A stretch of 64,000 nucleotides of DNA from Bacillota bacterium (GTDB taxonomy: Bacteria; Bacillota; Clostridia; Clostridiales; Clostridiaceae), in the NCBI GenBank assembly GCA_021781745.1, contig JAJXWH010000025.1, positions 1 to 64,000 of the forward strand, in the 5' to 3' direction. The notes under the pieces were generated by a model. That model did no database searches. It had not been told where the DNA came from and worked only from the letters and a program-made list of their open reading frames with translations. This document shows, piece after piece, positions 37,335 to 45,991 of the stretch. Made by a program: the position numbers and the translations under genes. Positions within the stretch are counted from its first letter, which is position 1; every line of letters starts with the position of its first letter.

Positions 37335-37592
37335 ATGTCTAGAAAGAAGAATAAATGCTGCTGTGAAAAGAAACATCAAGAGTGTTGCTGTTACGAATCT
37401 GGATCTTATGGCTCAGGCTTATTTGGCGGAGGAAATGGCTGCACACCAATCATATTTCTATTAATAGCATGTGGTTCAGGATTATTAAATTGTAATAAAT
37501 CATATTTAATTATTTTACTATTCTTATTATGTGGTGGATGTTTCTCAGACTTTTTCGGTGCTGGAAACCAAGACTATAATACTTGCTGCTAG
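37335..37592 (+). CDS. Cysteine-rich HCB-type protein 2
   Basis: 85 residues, AGGAAGGAGAG upstream. About 13 cysteines: KNKCCCEKKHQECCCYES near the start matches the cysteine-rich middle of the protein before it. GSYGSGLFGGGNGC leads into two hydrophobic stretches (PIIFLLIACGSGLL, SYLIILLFLLCGGC) and a CC end. It is a compact version of the preceding protein and is co-transcribed with it. Same caution on function. Confidence 0.7.
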   Translation: MSRKKNKCCCEKKHQECCCYESGSYGSGLFGGGNGCTPIIFLLIACGSGLLNCNKSYLIILLFLLCGGCFSDFFGAGNQDYNTCC

Positions 37593-37601
37593 GATAGTGG
37601 A

Positions 37602-37622
37602 TAGAGGGCTTATAGCCCTCTA
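37602..37622. terminator. Hairpin after the HCB gene pair
   Basis: Perfect 9-bp stem TAGAGGGCT (37602-37610) with AGCCCTCTA (37614-37622). It is followed by As rather than Ts on the plus strand, so a terminator role is uncertain. Confidence 0.5.
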
Positions 37623-37704
37623 AAAAAATGCCCAAAAACGCAAACATTTTTATAGTAATGTACATATATTAAAAAGAGGCAATTATTATTGAAAGGATTT
37701 AAAA

Positions 37705-38250
37705 ATGGCTAAGCATAAACATAGAGAACAAGATTCAGCAAGAAATGAAACTAACAACAATATGAATGCTAGTAGAAATAGTAATATACCTTTTGGTATA
37801 GATCCTATGCAGTTAATGGGGTTGTTAGGTGGAAATATTGATTTGAATAATATGGGGAATATGTTAGCGTCAATGAATACTAATGGGTTTAATATGGGCA
37901 ATTTAAGCTCAATTGCTCAAATGATGGGATTAAATTTAGATAATAATCTTTTCCAAGGGAATGTGAATAATCAAAATAATGATTTTAATAAAAATTTATA
38001 TCCAAATTTTAATCAAAACATGAAAGAACAATCCAATCCTGTCAACACAAATCCTGTTAATTCAAAGAGTGCTGAAAATCAAAACGCTGATAAGAATAAT
38101 AAAAAGAATGTTGTAAATAAAAATATTAAAGACAATGATGTTAATTTAGAATTTTTAATGGCACTCAGAAATTTTGTTCATCCAGATAGAATAAGGTTTA
38201 TCGATAAGATCATTGAAGCATATAAAAGAGGGGAACTTAAAGATGCTTAA
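37705..38250 (+). CDS. Asn/Met-rich low-complexity protein, unknown function
   Basis: 181 residues; GAAAGGA precedes ATG. The first 130 residues are low-complexity, rich in Asn, Met, Gln and Gly (GLLGGNIDLNNMGNMLASMN). The last 45 are well ordered and charged: LEFLMALRNFVHPDRIRFIDKIIEAYKRGEL. The C-terminal helix-rich motif is probably the conserved part. No signal peptide. It lies after the HCB genes in the same direction, so a shared spore-related role is conceivable but not shown. Confidence 0.65.
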   Translation: MAKHKHREQDSARNETNNNMNASRNSNIPFGIDPMQLMGLLGGNIDLNNMGNMLASMNTNGFNMGNLSSIAQMMGLNLDNNLFQGNVNNQNNDFNKNLYPNFNQNMKEQSNPVNTNPVNSKSAENQNADKNNKKNVVNKNIKDNDVNLEFLMALRNFVHPDRIRFIDKIIEAYKRGELKDA

Positions 38251-38780
38251 AAAAAAGCAAAATAATTTCTATAAATGTGTATACAAAAGAAAAACATGTT
38301 AATAATATTAATGTAATAGAGAAAGCATTCTCTTACAAACTTAATGAATTATAGATTTTTTACTTCATTAAGTAACCCCTCATCCCCCTTTAGGCCGCAG
38401 TATGCGGCCTTCATATTTTTAGGCACATTCAAAAAAATAACAAGCCCATTTTCCAGCCTATTTTCCATCAGTTGACGCTCGACTCGCATATGCTCGCTGA
38501 GTACTCACAGAGTAAGCGACCACCATCAAATCATAGATTTGAGATGTCTGCTTAAGCGATTCACACCAAATCACAGATTTGGGTTCTCTGCTCATCGGCA
38601 AATCGTCCTAATAGGTCCACTATGAGAACGATTCACCTCCTCCTTGCCTGATGAAAAATATACACATTAGTAAAAAGCAGCTATGCTGCATTTATAGAAC
38701 ATTAATAGTAAAAAGCAGCTATGCTGCATATACAGAACATTTCATGGAAACTTTGGACTTGTTATTTATTTTTATGTGCC
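38251..38780. other. Intergenic region filled by a terminator and a long repeat element
   Basis: Terminator at 38392-38420, then element copy C (38421-38781), which ends on the stop codon of the minus-strand gene. Confidence 0.7.
38392..38420 (+). terminator. Terminator after the Asn-rich gene
   Basis: GC-rich stem AGGCCGCA (38392-38399) with TGCGGCCT (38403-38410), 3-base loop, then TCATATTTTT. Confidence 0.88.
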
Positions 38781-38781
38781 T
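38421..38781. repeat. Dispersed hairpin element, copy C (361 bp, expanded form)
   Basis: Left end AGGCACATTCAAAAAAA with aacaagccc, right end ggacttgttatt and TTTTTATGTGCCT. The core aataggtccactatgaga with ccttgcctgatg matches copies A and D. It has extra modules: two gattcacaccaaatc-like units, one matching the 5629-5899 element (33 bases, three changes), and a tandem duplication of about 35 bases with hairpin GCAGC-tat-GCTGC (38669-38704 and 38707-38741). Confidence 0.8.
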
Positions 38782-39707
38782 TATGAAACTTTTTGTATAC
38801 TATTAATTTTATAATATGAATCAACCTTTTCTAAATCTAATAGGAGTATTAATTCGGTTTTATTACTATCTGAACTTCTAAGTTTACTTTTTTCAAATGA
38901 TATTCTCCATCTTATAGATGAAGGCTCTCCTGAATCAGTCCATTTATAATCATAAAAGAAAGCATTTTGAAATGCATAAGAATAGTTATCTTTATCCAAA
39001 TTCCAAAGTAAAGATAAATTATCTCTATCTATTTCGGAAATAAAGATATCTGGAAGATCATCGAGCACATATGGAAGTTCAATTATGTTTATAAATTTAA
39101 TTACTGAATCTAAAGAAGGAATATTTGAATTATCTTTGCTGGTATCTAAGACTTTATTGTTAATCAGCATAAAACTTTTTAAAGAAGATAGTCCTTCAGA
39201 GGAGGATATTGAAAAACATTGAGGCGTTTTAGAATTCTTACAATCTAATATGCCAAAAATATTATTTTCATTTGATGAAACTAAATCAAATTTATTTTTA
39301 TCCCAATGGAATACGTAAGAAATTGGCTTATTATTCTTAGAACCTATTAGTATTATTTCTGGTATATTATCTCTAGAGATATCATGAAGATATACTTTAG
39401 GTTCCCAATGAGTGTTGTTAGTGAAAAGTGTTTTATCTTTTAATTCTTCGGAAAGATAATAATTATCAGTTGAACATTTTATGTTAAAATCAACTTTATT
39501 TTGAGAATTTGATAGTTCTAAAGTATCCTTTGTGCCATCACCTGTTAAATCACAGTAGGTATCCTGTGAGATATTTACTGGAGAAATAGTTTGTAAAGTC
39601 TCAAAATTATTTGAGATAAAATAGACTAGAGTAATAATTCCAAAGAATGCGCCTATATATAATATTGTATTTATTAAAAGTTTTTTCTTAATTATTAAGA
39701 TTTTCAT
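38781..39707 (-). CDS. Membrane-anchored extracytoplasmic protein, unknown function
   Basis: 308 residues on the minus strand, GAGGTGATAC before ATG. One N-terminal membrane helix (about 12-31), then an outside domain beginning with DLTGDGTKDTLELSN, a calcium-binding or FG-GAP-like Asp/Gly loop, and VYLHDISRDNIPEIILIGSKNN, a second such loop typical of beta-propeller repeats. The second half (YVLDDLPDIFISEIDRDNLSLLWNLDKDNYSYAFQN) has no recognised family. Single gene. Its stop overlaps the last base of repeat element C, which may provide its 3' hairpin. Confidence 0.7.
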   Translation of the reverse strand: MKILIIKKKLLINTILYIGAFFGIITLVYFISNNFETLQTISPVNISQDTYCDLTGDGTKDTLELSNSQNKVDFNIKCSTDNYYLSEELKDKTLFTNNTHWEPKVYLHDISRDNIPEIILIGSKNNKPISYVFHWDKNKFDLVSSNENNIFGILDCKNSKTPQCFSISSSEGLSSLKSFMLINNKVLDTSKDNSNIPSLDSVIKFINIIELPYVLDDLPDIFISEIDRDNLSLLWNLDKDNYSYAFQNAFFYDYKWTDSGEPSSIRWRISFEKSKLRSSDSNKTELILLLDLEKVDSYYKINSIQKVS

Positions 39708-39782
39708 TATGTATCACCTCAATAAATTATATGTTAATAATTATGTTCATATTAATCATACAGAGACACATTACAAAAAAAA

Positions 39783-39839
39783 GACTATAACTTTAAATAA
39801 AAGTAATCGCTTAATATACTTTTATTTAAAGTTATAGTC
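39783..39839 (-). terminator. Terminator of the PerR-like gene
   Basis: Perfect 23-bp stem (39783-39805 with 39817-39839, containing GACTATAACTTTAAAT), 11-base loop; the minus strand continues into a T run (complement of the A run at 39774-39782). Confidence 0.92.
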
Positions 39840-39851
39840 GAATAAAAAAAA

Positions 39852-40259
39852 TTATTGACAATTTGCACAGTATCCATAAAAATAAACTTTATTTGATACA
39901 ATTTGATAATCAGTGTGTTCTGAAGCTAAAATGTTGAGGTTATCAAGAGATAAATCTTTGAAATCATCAACCTTACCACAACCTAGACATTGCAAATGAG
40001 GGTGTGGAGATGCATTTCCATCATATCTAAAGTTTCCTTCACCAACATTTATTTCTTGAACCAATCCTACATCAACCAATGTTTTTAGCGCTTTATAAAC
40101 TGTAGCTAAGCTCATAGTTGGATATTGAACATGTATATCTGTATAAATAACATCAGCCGAAGGATGAGAAGTTGTATTAATTAAATAATTATATACTGCA
40201 AGTCTTTGAGGGGTTAATTTTAGCTTTTTTTCTTTGAAAATAGAAGCTATATAATCCAT
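39852..40259 (-). CDS. perR: Fur-family metal-dependent repressor, PerR-like
   Basis: 135 residues on the minus strand; GAGGTAATAAAT upstream. Winged-helix DNA-binding domain (LTPQRLAVYNYLINTTSHPSADVIY... MSLATVYKALKTLVDVGLVQEI). Structural zinc site Cys91/Cys94 and Cys131/Cys134. Regulatory metal ligands matching PerR are His32, Asp80, His86 and His88; Asp at position 80 (RYDGN) favours the peroxide sensor PerR over Fur, though sequence alone is not decisive. PerR represses peroxide and oxygen defence genes, important in anaerobes. The promoter carries an inverted repeat over its -10, suggesting autoregulation. Confidence 0.82.
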   Translation of the reverse strand: MDYIASIFKEKKLKLTPQRLAVYNYLINTTSHPSADVIYTDIHVQYPTMSLATVYKALKTLVDVGLVQEINVGEGNFRYDGNASPHPHLQCLGCGKVDDFKDLSLDNLNILASEHTDYQIVSNKVYFYGYCANCQ

Positions 40260-40276
40260 ATTTATTACCTCACTTA

Positions 40277-40324
40277 TTATAATTTTATGAACAAATTATA
40301 ACATAAAAATAAATAAATAGTCAA
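40277..40324 (-). promoter_or_regulatory. Promoter of the PerR-like gene with overlapping inverted repeat
   Basis: On the minus strand TTGACT (plus 40319-40324), 18-base spacer, TATAAT (plus 40295-40300). An inverted repeat TTATAATTT (40277-40285) / AAATTATAA (40293-40301) covers the -10 and start; its arms resemble the PerR-box half TTATAAT, but the spacer is 7 rather than 1. A further palindrome TAATAATTATTA lies at 40351-40362. Confidence 0.6.
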
Positions 40325-40636
40325 CGCTATTAATTAATGCTATTTATAAATAATAATTATTAATAAGTTACAGCTTTATCAATAAATATATGGTTTACAG
40401 AATGTTAACTTAATTTTAGTATATATTAAACATAAAATGATAAAAATTTATTGTATAGTTAGGAAAAGTCTGTTAAAATAAAAATAAGATAAAGAATGTT
40501 AATTTATTAACATTCTATTGTAATTGTATATTATCTAAAATATTCCACAGAGAAAATACTAATTTTTATTACAGACTTAAATTTATAGCCTATGATAAAA
40601 ATAAAAGTAATAGAATTAATAAGGAGGCGTATTGTT
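40325..40636. other. Divergent intergenic region upstream of the 40637 gene
   Basis: Very AT-rich. It contains an AT palindrome (40351-40362) and a repeated acattctattg/acattct-like stretch near 40490-40520. No gene and no confident plus-strand promoter identified. Confidence 0.4.
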
Positions 40637-40957
40637 GTGGGAAAATATAAAGTTGGAGACGAGTTAATTATTGTCAACGATCCAAACAAAGATAATGCAA
40701 AATTAAAGGAACTAACTACTTTAACTGTTGATGGTGATTTTGCTCAAATATCATGGGGAATTAAGATATTAGGGGTAGAATATGATAAACCGAATGTAAC
40801 ATTAACTTATAAAAATGTTAATGGTGAAAAGAATAAAGTTTTTGCAGTATGTAAAGATATAGAAAATTTTGATAAAGAGAAAGTTTTAGAAAAAGCATTA
40901 CTTAGAGCGTTCCAAAATGAAGTGATTGATATTTCTGTAAATAAGAATAAGTTTTAA
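40637..40957 (+). CDS. Conserved small protein, unknown function
   Basis: 106 residues from GTG 40637, preferred because AAGGAGG (40621-40627) sits 9 bases upstream; an ATG at 40592 lacks a site. Starts MGKYKVGDELIIVNDPNKDNAKLKEL; beta-rich first half with an SH3-like feel (GDELIIVND, GDFAQISWGIKILGVE), then a C-terminal helix (KEKVLEKALLRAFQNEVIDI). No membrane segment or cysteine motif. Monocistronic with its own terminator. No function can be assigned. Confidence 0.65.
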   Translation: MGKYKVGDELIIVNDPNKDNAKLKELTTLTVDGDFAQISWGIKILGVEYDKPNVTLTYKNVNGEKNKVFAVCKDIENFDKEKVLEKALLRAFQNEVIDISVNKNKF

Positions 40958-40965
40958 CATTAATA

Positions 40966-41010
40966 AGAAAGAGACCTCTTTAATTTAAAAGGTCTCTTTT
41001 TATATTTTTT
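40966..41010 (+). terminator. Terminator after the 40637 gene
   Basis: Stem AAAGAGACC (40968-40976) with GGTCTCTTT (40991-40999) followed by a T-rich run. Confidence 0.88.
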
Positions 41011-41049
41011 TATTTAAATTGAATATTATATAAAAATATTTGCATAATC

Positions 41050-41078
41050 TTTACTTTATATACAATTTATAATATAAT
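41050..41078 (+). promoter_or_regulatory. Promoter of the 41149 gene
   Basis: TTTACT (41050-41055), 17-base spacer, TATAAT (41073-41078). Confidence 0.7.
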
Positions 41079-41148
41079 GGTTTCATGAATTTTAATATTT
41101 ATTAAATTTTTAAATTATAAGGAAAAGAAAAGGATGGCGGGGAATATT

Positions 41149-41373
41149 ATGAGTAGGTGTCCATTTTGGTCAACAAATAGAGAAAGAGTCGAATGTTATA
41201 AGGAGTGCCCTCTATTAACAAATGAATCTCATGGTAAAAAAGATAGCTCACATTGTATATTTAATGATTGCACAGAAGCAAATAATTTACATTTCAAAGA
41301 TATCGTAAATGAAGATTACAACTTTTTAAATTTATCTGCATATAATGAAGAAACTAGTATAATGAATTATTAG
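41149..41373 (+). CDS. Small Cys-containing conserved protein, C-terminus set by a repeat element
   Basis: 74 residues from ATG 41149 (GGGGAA upstream; an ATG at 41134 is possible). N-terminal half MSRCPFWSTNRERVECYKECPLL with four cysteines, then SSHCIFNDC, suggests a metal-binding or disulfide motif. LHFKDIVNEDYNFL resembles a conserved C-terminal block of similar clostridial proteins. The stop TAG (41371-41373) overlaps the first two bases of repeat element D, so the element's insertion may have cut or replaced the original end. Function unknown. Confidence 0.65.
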   Translation: MSRCPFWSTNRERVECYKECPLLTNESHGKKDSSHCIFNDCTEANNLHFKDIVNEDYNFLNLSAYNEETSIMNY

Positions 41374-41529
41374 GCACATTCAAAAAAATAACAGGCCAGT
41401 ATGCTTGCATATTTTGCACCATATGCGTCAGCAAATTCTACTAATAGCCACTATGAGCAGAATTTTACTTCATTGTCTGATACAAAATATTCGGCGCATC
41501 TTTGGTCTATTATTTATTTTCGTGTGCCT
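41372..41529. repeat. Dispersed hairpin element, copy D (158 bp)
   Basis: Left end AGGCACATTCAAAAAAA with aacaggcc, right end ttggtctatt and TATTTTCGTGTGCCT. Middle shares agtatgcttgcat with copy B and ctaatagccactatgagcag with cattgtctgat with copies A and C. It begins inside the stop codon of the preceding gene. Confidence 0.8.
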
Positions 41530-41530
41530 T

Positions 41531-41571
41531 AAAATAAAAAGGATTAGAATGTATAATACATTTTAATCCTC
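41531..41571. terminator. Bidirectional terminator, mainly of pncB
   Basis: Stem AAGGATTAGAATGTA (41539-41553) with TACATTTTAATCCT (41557-41570), one G-T pair; the minus strand runs into Ts. Confidence 0.85.
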
Positions 41572-41652
41572 TTTTACTTTAATTTCAAAAAATGTTTCTT
41601 TGGATATACAGAAAAATATTAATAAAAGTAATTTACCTATATAATTAATTGA

Positions 41653-43137
41653 CTAATCCTGTACTTCATATGAATTTGTATACTTATGAAGTAGAGAATG
41701 TTTTAATGACCATAAGTTTTGCGATAAATCAACATAATAAGTGTGTGGATTTTCGAATCTTAATACTTCAGGCCATAGCTTATCTGTCTCATTTTTAGAG
41801 AATTCCTTTATATCTAAAACACTAGGAGATTCATATATACATTTACCAGAATTAAAAATTTGAACTTGAAGATCTCTAGTATAATAATTTTTGATTTTTT
41901 TCCTTTTCCATGTATGAATAGGATCAAATAAAACTAAAGGTTCATTTTCATTAATATTTTCATCTCTTAAAGCAATTAAGTCAGCTAATGCCTTATGAGA
42001 TGTCTTATCAAATATTCTCACTATCTTTTTAAATCCTGGGTTAGTGATCTTTTCTTCATTTTCACTTATTTTAATTTTAGGTATAATTTCATCATTGCCT
42101 TCTAATGCCACTAATTTATATACACCGCCAAAAACTGGTTCGGATTTTGCTGTAATAAGACGTTCGCCAACACCAAAAGAATTTATACATGCACCTTGTT
42201 CTAGTACAGCTTTTATAATATGCTCATCGAGGGAATTTGAGACTACAATACCGCAATCTTCATATCCTGCTTCATCCAACATTTTTCTACACTTAGTTGT
42301 AAGGTAAGTAATATCACCAGAATCAATTCTTACTCCACGAGGTCTCTTACCTTGTGGCTTTAAAATTTCATCAAACACTTTTATTGCATTTGGAATACCG
42401 GATTTTATTACATTATAGGTATCAATAAGTAATACACAGTCATCAGGGTAAATTTCAGCCCAAGCTTTAAAAGCATCATATTCAGTATCATATAATTGAA
42501 CCCAGCTGTGAGCCATTGTACCTACAGCTGGAATATTGAACATTCTATCTGACATCGTACAAGCTGTTGAACTGCAGCCGCCTATTATGGAAGCTCTAGC
42601 ACCATAAATTGCACCATCATACCCTTGAGCCCTCCTTGAACCAAATTCCATTACAGGACGACCTTCGGCAGCTCTACAAATTCTATTAGCTTTTGTAGCA
42701 ATTAATGTTTGATGGTTTATAGTTAGAAGAATCATTGTCTCAAGAAATTGTGCTTGAATTACAGGACCGCGAACAGTCACAAGAGGCTCATTTGGGAAGA
42801 CAGGATTTCCTTCTGGAACTGCCCATACATCGCAACTAAAATCAAAGTTTTCTAAGTACTCAAGAAATTCTTCGGAAAACATGTTCTTAGATCTTAAATA
42901 AGTAATATCATCATGGGTAAACTTTAAAGATTTTAGGTAATCAATTAGTTGTTCAACACCAGCCATTATACAATATCCGCCACCATCGGGAACTCTTCTA
43001 AAAAACATATCAAAGTAAGCTATTTTGTCTTTAAGTCCTTTGTCAAAATAACCGTTTCCCATAGTTAATTCATAAAAATCAACTAGCATTGTTAAGTTTC
43101 TTTCATCTTTTACATTGAAATTAGGTCTATTATTCAT
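41653..43137 (-). CDS. pncB: Nicotinate phosphoribosyltransferase
   Basis: 494 residues on the minus strand, AAGGAGATT upstream. Joins nicotinate and PRPP (ATP-assisted) to nicotinate mononucleotide, the Preiss-Handler salvage route to NAD. Visible: TMLVDFYELTMGNGYF at the start, MEFGSRRAQGYDGAIYGARAS, the phosphorylated-histidine segment PAVGTMAHSWVQ (His210), CVLLIDTYNVIKSGIPNA and GVRIDSGDITYL. Length fits the longer Firmicutes type. No nicotinamidase gene adjoins. Divergent from the helicase gene. Confidence 0.95.
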   Translation of the reverse strand: MNNRPNFNVKDERNLTMLVDFYELTMGNGYFDKGLKDKIAYFDMFFRRVPDGGGYCIMAGVEQLIDYLKSLKFTHDDITYLRSKNMFSEEFLEYLENFDFSCDVWAVPEGNPVFPNEPLVTVRGPVIQAQFLETMILLTINHQTLIATKANRICRAAEGRPVMEFGSRRAQGYDGAIYGARASIIGGCSSTACTMSDRMFNIPAVGTMAHSWVQLYDTEYDAFKAWAEIYPDDCVLLIDTYNVIKSGIPNAIKVFDEILKPQGKRPRGVRIDSGDITYLTTKCRKMLDEAGYEDCGIVVSNSLDEHIIKAVLEQGACINSFGVGERLITAKSEPVFGGVYKLVALEGNDEIIPKIKISENEEKITNPGFKKIVRIFDKTSHKALADLIALRDENINENEPLVLFDPIHTWKRKKIKNYYTRDLQVQIFNSGKCIYESPSVLDIKEFSKNETDKLWPEVLRFENPHTYYVDLSQNLWSLKHSLLHKYTNSYEVQD

Positions 43138-43437
43138 AATAATCTCCTTTAAATAAAAACATAAAATACATTCAGTTTAATAATTGGTATATTATTCAAT
43201 ATAAATTTAAATATATAAAACTATTGTACATCTATAGGACTTTGATTACAATATAGTTGCGATTAACTTAAATTAAGACATACTATATTTTTTAAAAATA
43301 AAATTATAATATTCAGGATTTTGATATGAATTTGAAATTTATATTATAAATGTGGATAAAATTTATAATAACTAATTTAATTAGTAAAGATATGATTACA
43401 AACTTTGTTTGGCTAGGAAGAAAGAGGGAATTATAAA
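43138..43437. other. Divergent intergenic region between pncB and the helicase gene
   Basis: AT-rich; carries both promoters in principle but I cannot assign them with confidence. A short palindrome cttaa-a-ttaag lies near 43268. Confidence 0.35.
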
Positions 43438-45456
43438 GTGGGGTACAACCTTGATAAATATCAAATGAATGCAGTAAATGCAGAGGAAAAGAATACATTA
43501 ATTGTTGCGGCGCCAGGTTCCGGGAAGACAACCGTTATAATAAATAAAGTTAATCATTTGGTTAAAAATAAAAAAATTCCTAATGGGAATATAATAGTTA
43601 TTACTTTTACAAAAGCAGCAGCTCAGAATATGAAAAATAGATATGCCAAAATGTTTAAAGCAGATAGATCACCGTTTTTTGGGACATTCCATGGCTTGTT
43701 CTATAAGATGCTTTTAAGATGTGGTGAAAATATAGATATAGTTGATGGATCAATTGTGCACAAAATAGTTAGCAGTGTATTAAGTAAATATTTTGATGAA
43801 GTTAATGAGGATAAAATAAAGGAAGCCATCAATAATATTTCATTATATAAAACTTCAAGAGTATCTTTAAAAGAATTTAAGCCGTCTCTTTCCAAAGAGA
43901 TTTTTGAAGAAGCTCTAGAGAAATATGAAGAGTATAAAAAAGTAAATAATAAAAGAGATTTTGATGATTTAGCTATAGAAGTATTGGAATTACTTAAAAA
44001 AGATAAAAGTATGCTTTTAGCATATAGAAAGTTGTTTAAATATGTATTAGTAGATGAATTTCAAGATTGTGATGAGATGCAGATTGACTTCTTAAAACTA
44101 ATAAATGAAGGAGAAGATAATCATCTTTTTGCAGTTGGAGATGAGGATCAATGTATTTACTCATTTAGAGGTTCAAAGCCAGAATATATGGTCAGCTTTG
44201 ATAATATATTTAAAGGCGGAAAGAAGTATTACTTATCAATTAATTATAGAAGTAAGATGAACATAGTAGATAAGTCAAAAGCAGTAATAAGCTTTAATGA
44301 GAAGAGAAATAATAAGGAAATTAAGTGGAATAGAGATAGTGAAGGAATAATCAAATGGTTTAGCCCGTACAATGAAAAAATGCAGGTTGAAAGCATAAGT
44401 GATATAATATGTGAAAATAAAAAAATTGGTATACCTTATGAAGACAATGCTGTACTTTATAGAACTAATATAGAATCAATGATGATTATAGAGACCCTGG
44501 CAAAAAGAAAAATTCCGTTTACATTACTAGATCGTGAATATAATTTCTTCGAACATTTTATATGTAAGGATTTAATTGCGTATTTAAAACTGTCAATTAA
44601 TGAATTTGACAGAGATAGTTTCTTACAAATAATAAATAAACCCTTTAGATATATAAGCAAAAGTAACTTTGCGTATATAAAGAATTATATAAAAGAAGAA
44701 AGTCCATTTAATATGCTTATGAGTAAAAGTGATATACCACCATTTCAAAAGAAAAATCTTGATAATTTAAGGAAAGATATTAACTATTTAAATAAAATAT
44801 CATTATCATCTGCAATTGCATATATAGTTATGGATTTAGGGTATTTAGACCACTTAAAAGGTTATGCTCAAAAAGTTAATCAAAGTTTAGAAGACTTAGA
44901 AGAAATAATAGAAGAATTTAAATTATCAGCAGAAGGGTTTAAAACCATATTTGAATTTTTAGAGCATGTAGAGGAAATAAAACAAACAATAGAAGCTAGT
45001 AAGAAAAAAACTCAGAGAGAAGGGGTTATACTTAGTACCATACATGGAGTAAAAGGCATGGAATTTAAAAATGTCTATGTCATTAATTGTGTAGAAGAAA
45101 CTATACCCCATGCATCCAGCATAAAAGACAACATAGAAGAGGAACGTAGATTGTTCTATGTTGGAATAACAAGGGCAATAGATAATCTTTATCTATTTTC
45201 TCCAAGAAACAGGAAAGGGCAGTTTAAAGAGGTTTCAAGATTTATAGTTGAAGGCAAGTTAAATGATATGCCTGTAGATACCTATGGATATGAGGTTGGG
45301 AATAAGGTTGCTCATAAAGCTTATGGTATAGCAGAGGTAGAAGAATTTGATGAAAAGGATAAAGATAAGATTAAGCTTAAATTTGACGATGGGACTTTTA
45401 GGAGTTTTTCTTTGAAGGTTTTGATTGATAATAACCTTATTCGTAGAGCTAATTAG
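43438..45456 (+). CDS. UvrD/PcrA-type superfamily I DNA helicase
   Basis: 672 residues from GTG. Q-motif LDKYQMNAV (Gln9), motif I AAPGSGKTT (Walker A, Lys30), motif II LVDEFQDCDEMQ, motif III GDEDQCIYSFRGSKPEY, motif IV NYRSK, motif V STIHGVKGMEFKNVYV, motif VI EEERRLFYVGITRA. The C-terminal tail (YEVGNKVAHKAYGIAEVEEFD...LKFDDGTFRSFSLKVL) is a Tudor-like module seen in PcrA/UvrD. Slightly shorter than PcrA, so it may be a second UvrD-like helicase rather than PcrA itself. Likely acts in repair or replication restart. Monocistronic with terminator. Confidence 0.92.
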   Translation: MGYNLDKYQMNAVNAEEKNTLIVAAPGSGKTTVIINKVNHLVKNKKIPNGNIIVITFTKAAAQNMKNRYAKMFKADRSPFFGTFHGLFYKMLLRCGENIDIVDGSIVHKIVSSVLSKYFDEVNEDKIKEAINNISLYKTSRVSLKEFKPSLSKEIFEEALEKYEEYKKVNNKRDFDDLAIEVLELLKKDKSMLLAYRKLFKYVLVDEFQDCDEMQIDFLKLINEGEDNHLFAVGDEDQCIYSFRGSKPEYMVSFDNIFKGGKKYYLSINYRSKMNIVDKSKAVISFNEKRNNKEIKWNRDSEGIIKWFSPYNEKMQVESISDIICENKKIGIPYEDNAVLYRTNIESMMIIETLAKRKIPFTLLDREYNFFEHFICKDLIAYLKLSINEFDRDSFLQIINKPFRYISKSNFAYIKNYIKEESPFNMLMSKSDIPPFQKKNLDNLRKDINYLNKISLSSAIAYIVMDLGYLDHLKGYAQKVNQSLEDLEEIIEEFKLSAEGFKTIFEFLEHVEEIKQTIEASKKKTQREGVILSTIHGVKGMEFKNVYVINCVEETIPHASSIKDNIEEERRLFYVGITRAIDNLYLFSPRNRKGQFKEVSRFIVEGKLNDMPVDTYGYEVGNKVAHKAYGIAEVEEFDEKDKDKIKLKFDDGTFRSFSLKVLIDNNLIRRAN

Positions 45457-45469
45457 GGAGCATATTAAG

Positions 45470-45500
45470 AAAGCACTTTTTAAAAAGGTGCTTTTTTACG
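45470..45500 (+). terminator. Terminator after the helicase gene
   Basis: Stem AAAGCACTTTT with AAAAGGTGCTTT (about 45470-45493), one G-U pair, ending in TTTTTT. Confidence 0.85.
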
Positions 45501-45991
45501 TTTACAAAAGAAGCCATGCATTGGTAAGAGGAAGATGTAAAAAATGTATTAAAATTATGTTAATATAATATTCTGTTGTCAAATTATGTTAGAAAGTGAA
45601 CTGTAAGGAATGTTCTTTATTTTAAATAAATATTAAACTTTTGATTAAAAGCGTAGTTTTAGTTTTGTATATAAATTCCATTATTTCGATAGAGAATTGG
45701 ATTTTATATATTTTGCAAAGTGTGATTATGTAATTTATTTACAATAAAATAAAAATCATGTGGAATTGCGTTGTGAACGTGTGTTGAATAATAAATACAT
45801 TGATGTTAATATTATACATATGATAATAAAGTTGTAAAAAATACAAGTCATTTATATGTTCGTAACATTAATAGGATTAAAAATTGGAAACTGTGAAAAA
45901 TTCTCTTTATTTGGGCACCTGGGGAATTTGGAGTTAGTGGTGCAACCGGCCAATAATGAGTTTGTTATTAATTATTATTGGAGGTATTATT
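45501..45991. other. Intergenic region with a GC-richer structured island
   Basis: AT-rich up to about 45905, then a distinct island (45911-45953) that can fold: TTGG-GCACC (45911-45919) with GGTGC (45939-45943) and CCAA (45950-45953). No gene in the first 450 bases. Confidence 0.5.
45911..45953 (+). ncRNA. Candidate structured leader RNA, class not recognised
   Basis: Two-part stem TTGG/CCAA and GCACC/GGTGC enclosing ctggggaatttggagttagt, with aaccgg as a bulge. It sits about 40 bases before the TTG start at 45992. It does not match the riboswitch consensus sequences I know. A regulatory leader is inference. Confidence 0.35.

Noticed and set aside
45911-45953. Known riboswitch (c-di-GMP, ydaO, THF, TPP, cobalamin considered)
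   Set aside because: None of the conserved core sequences I remember fits; kept only as an unclassified structured candidate.
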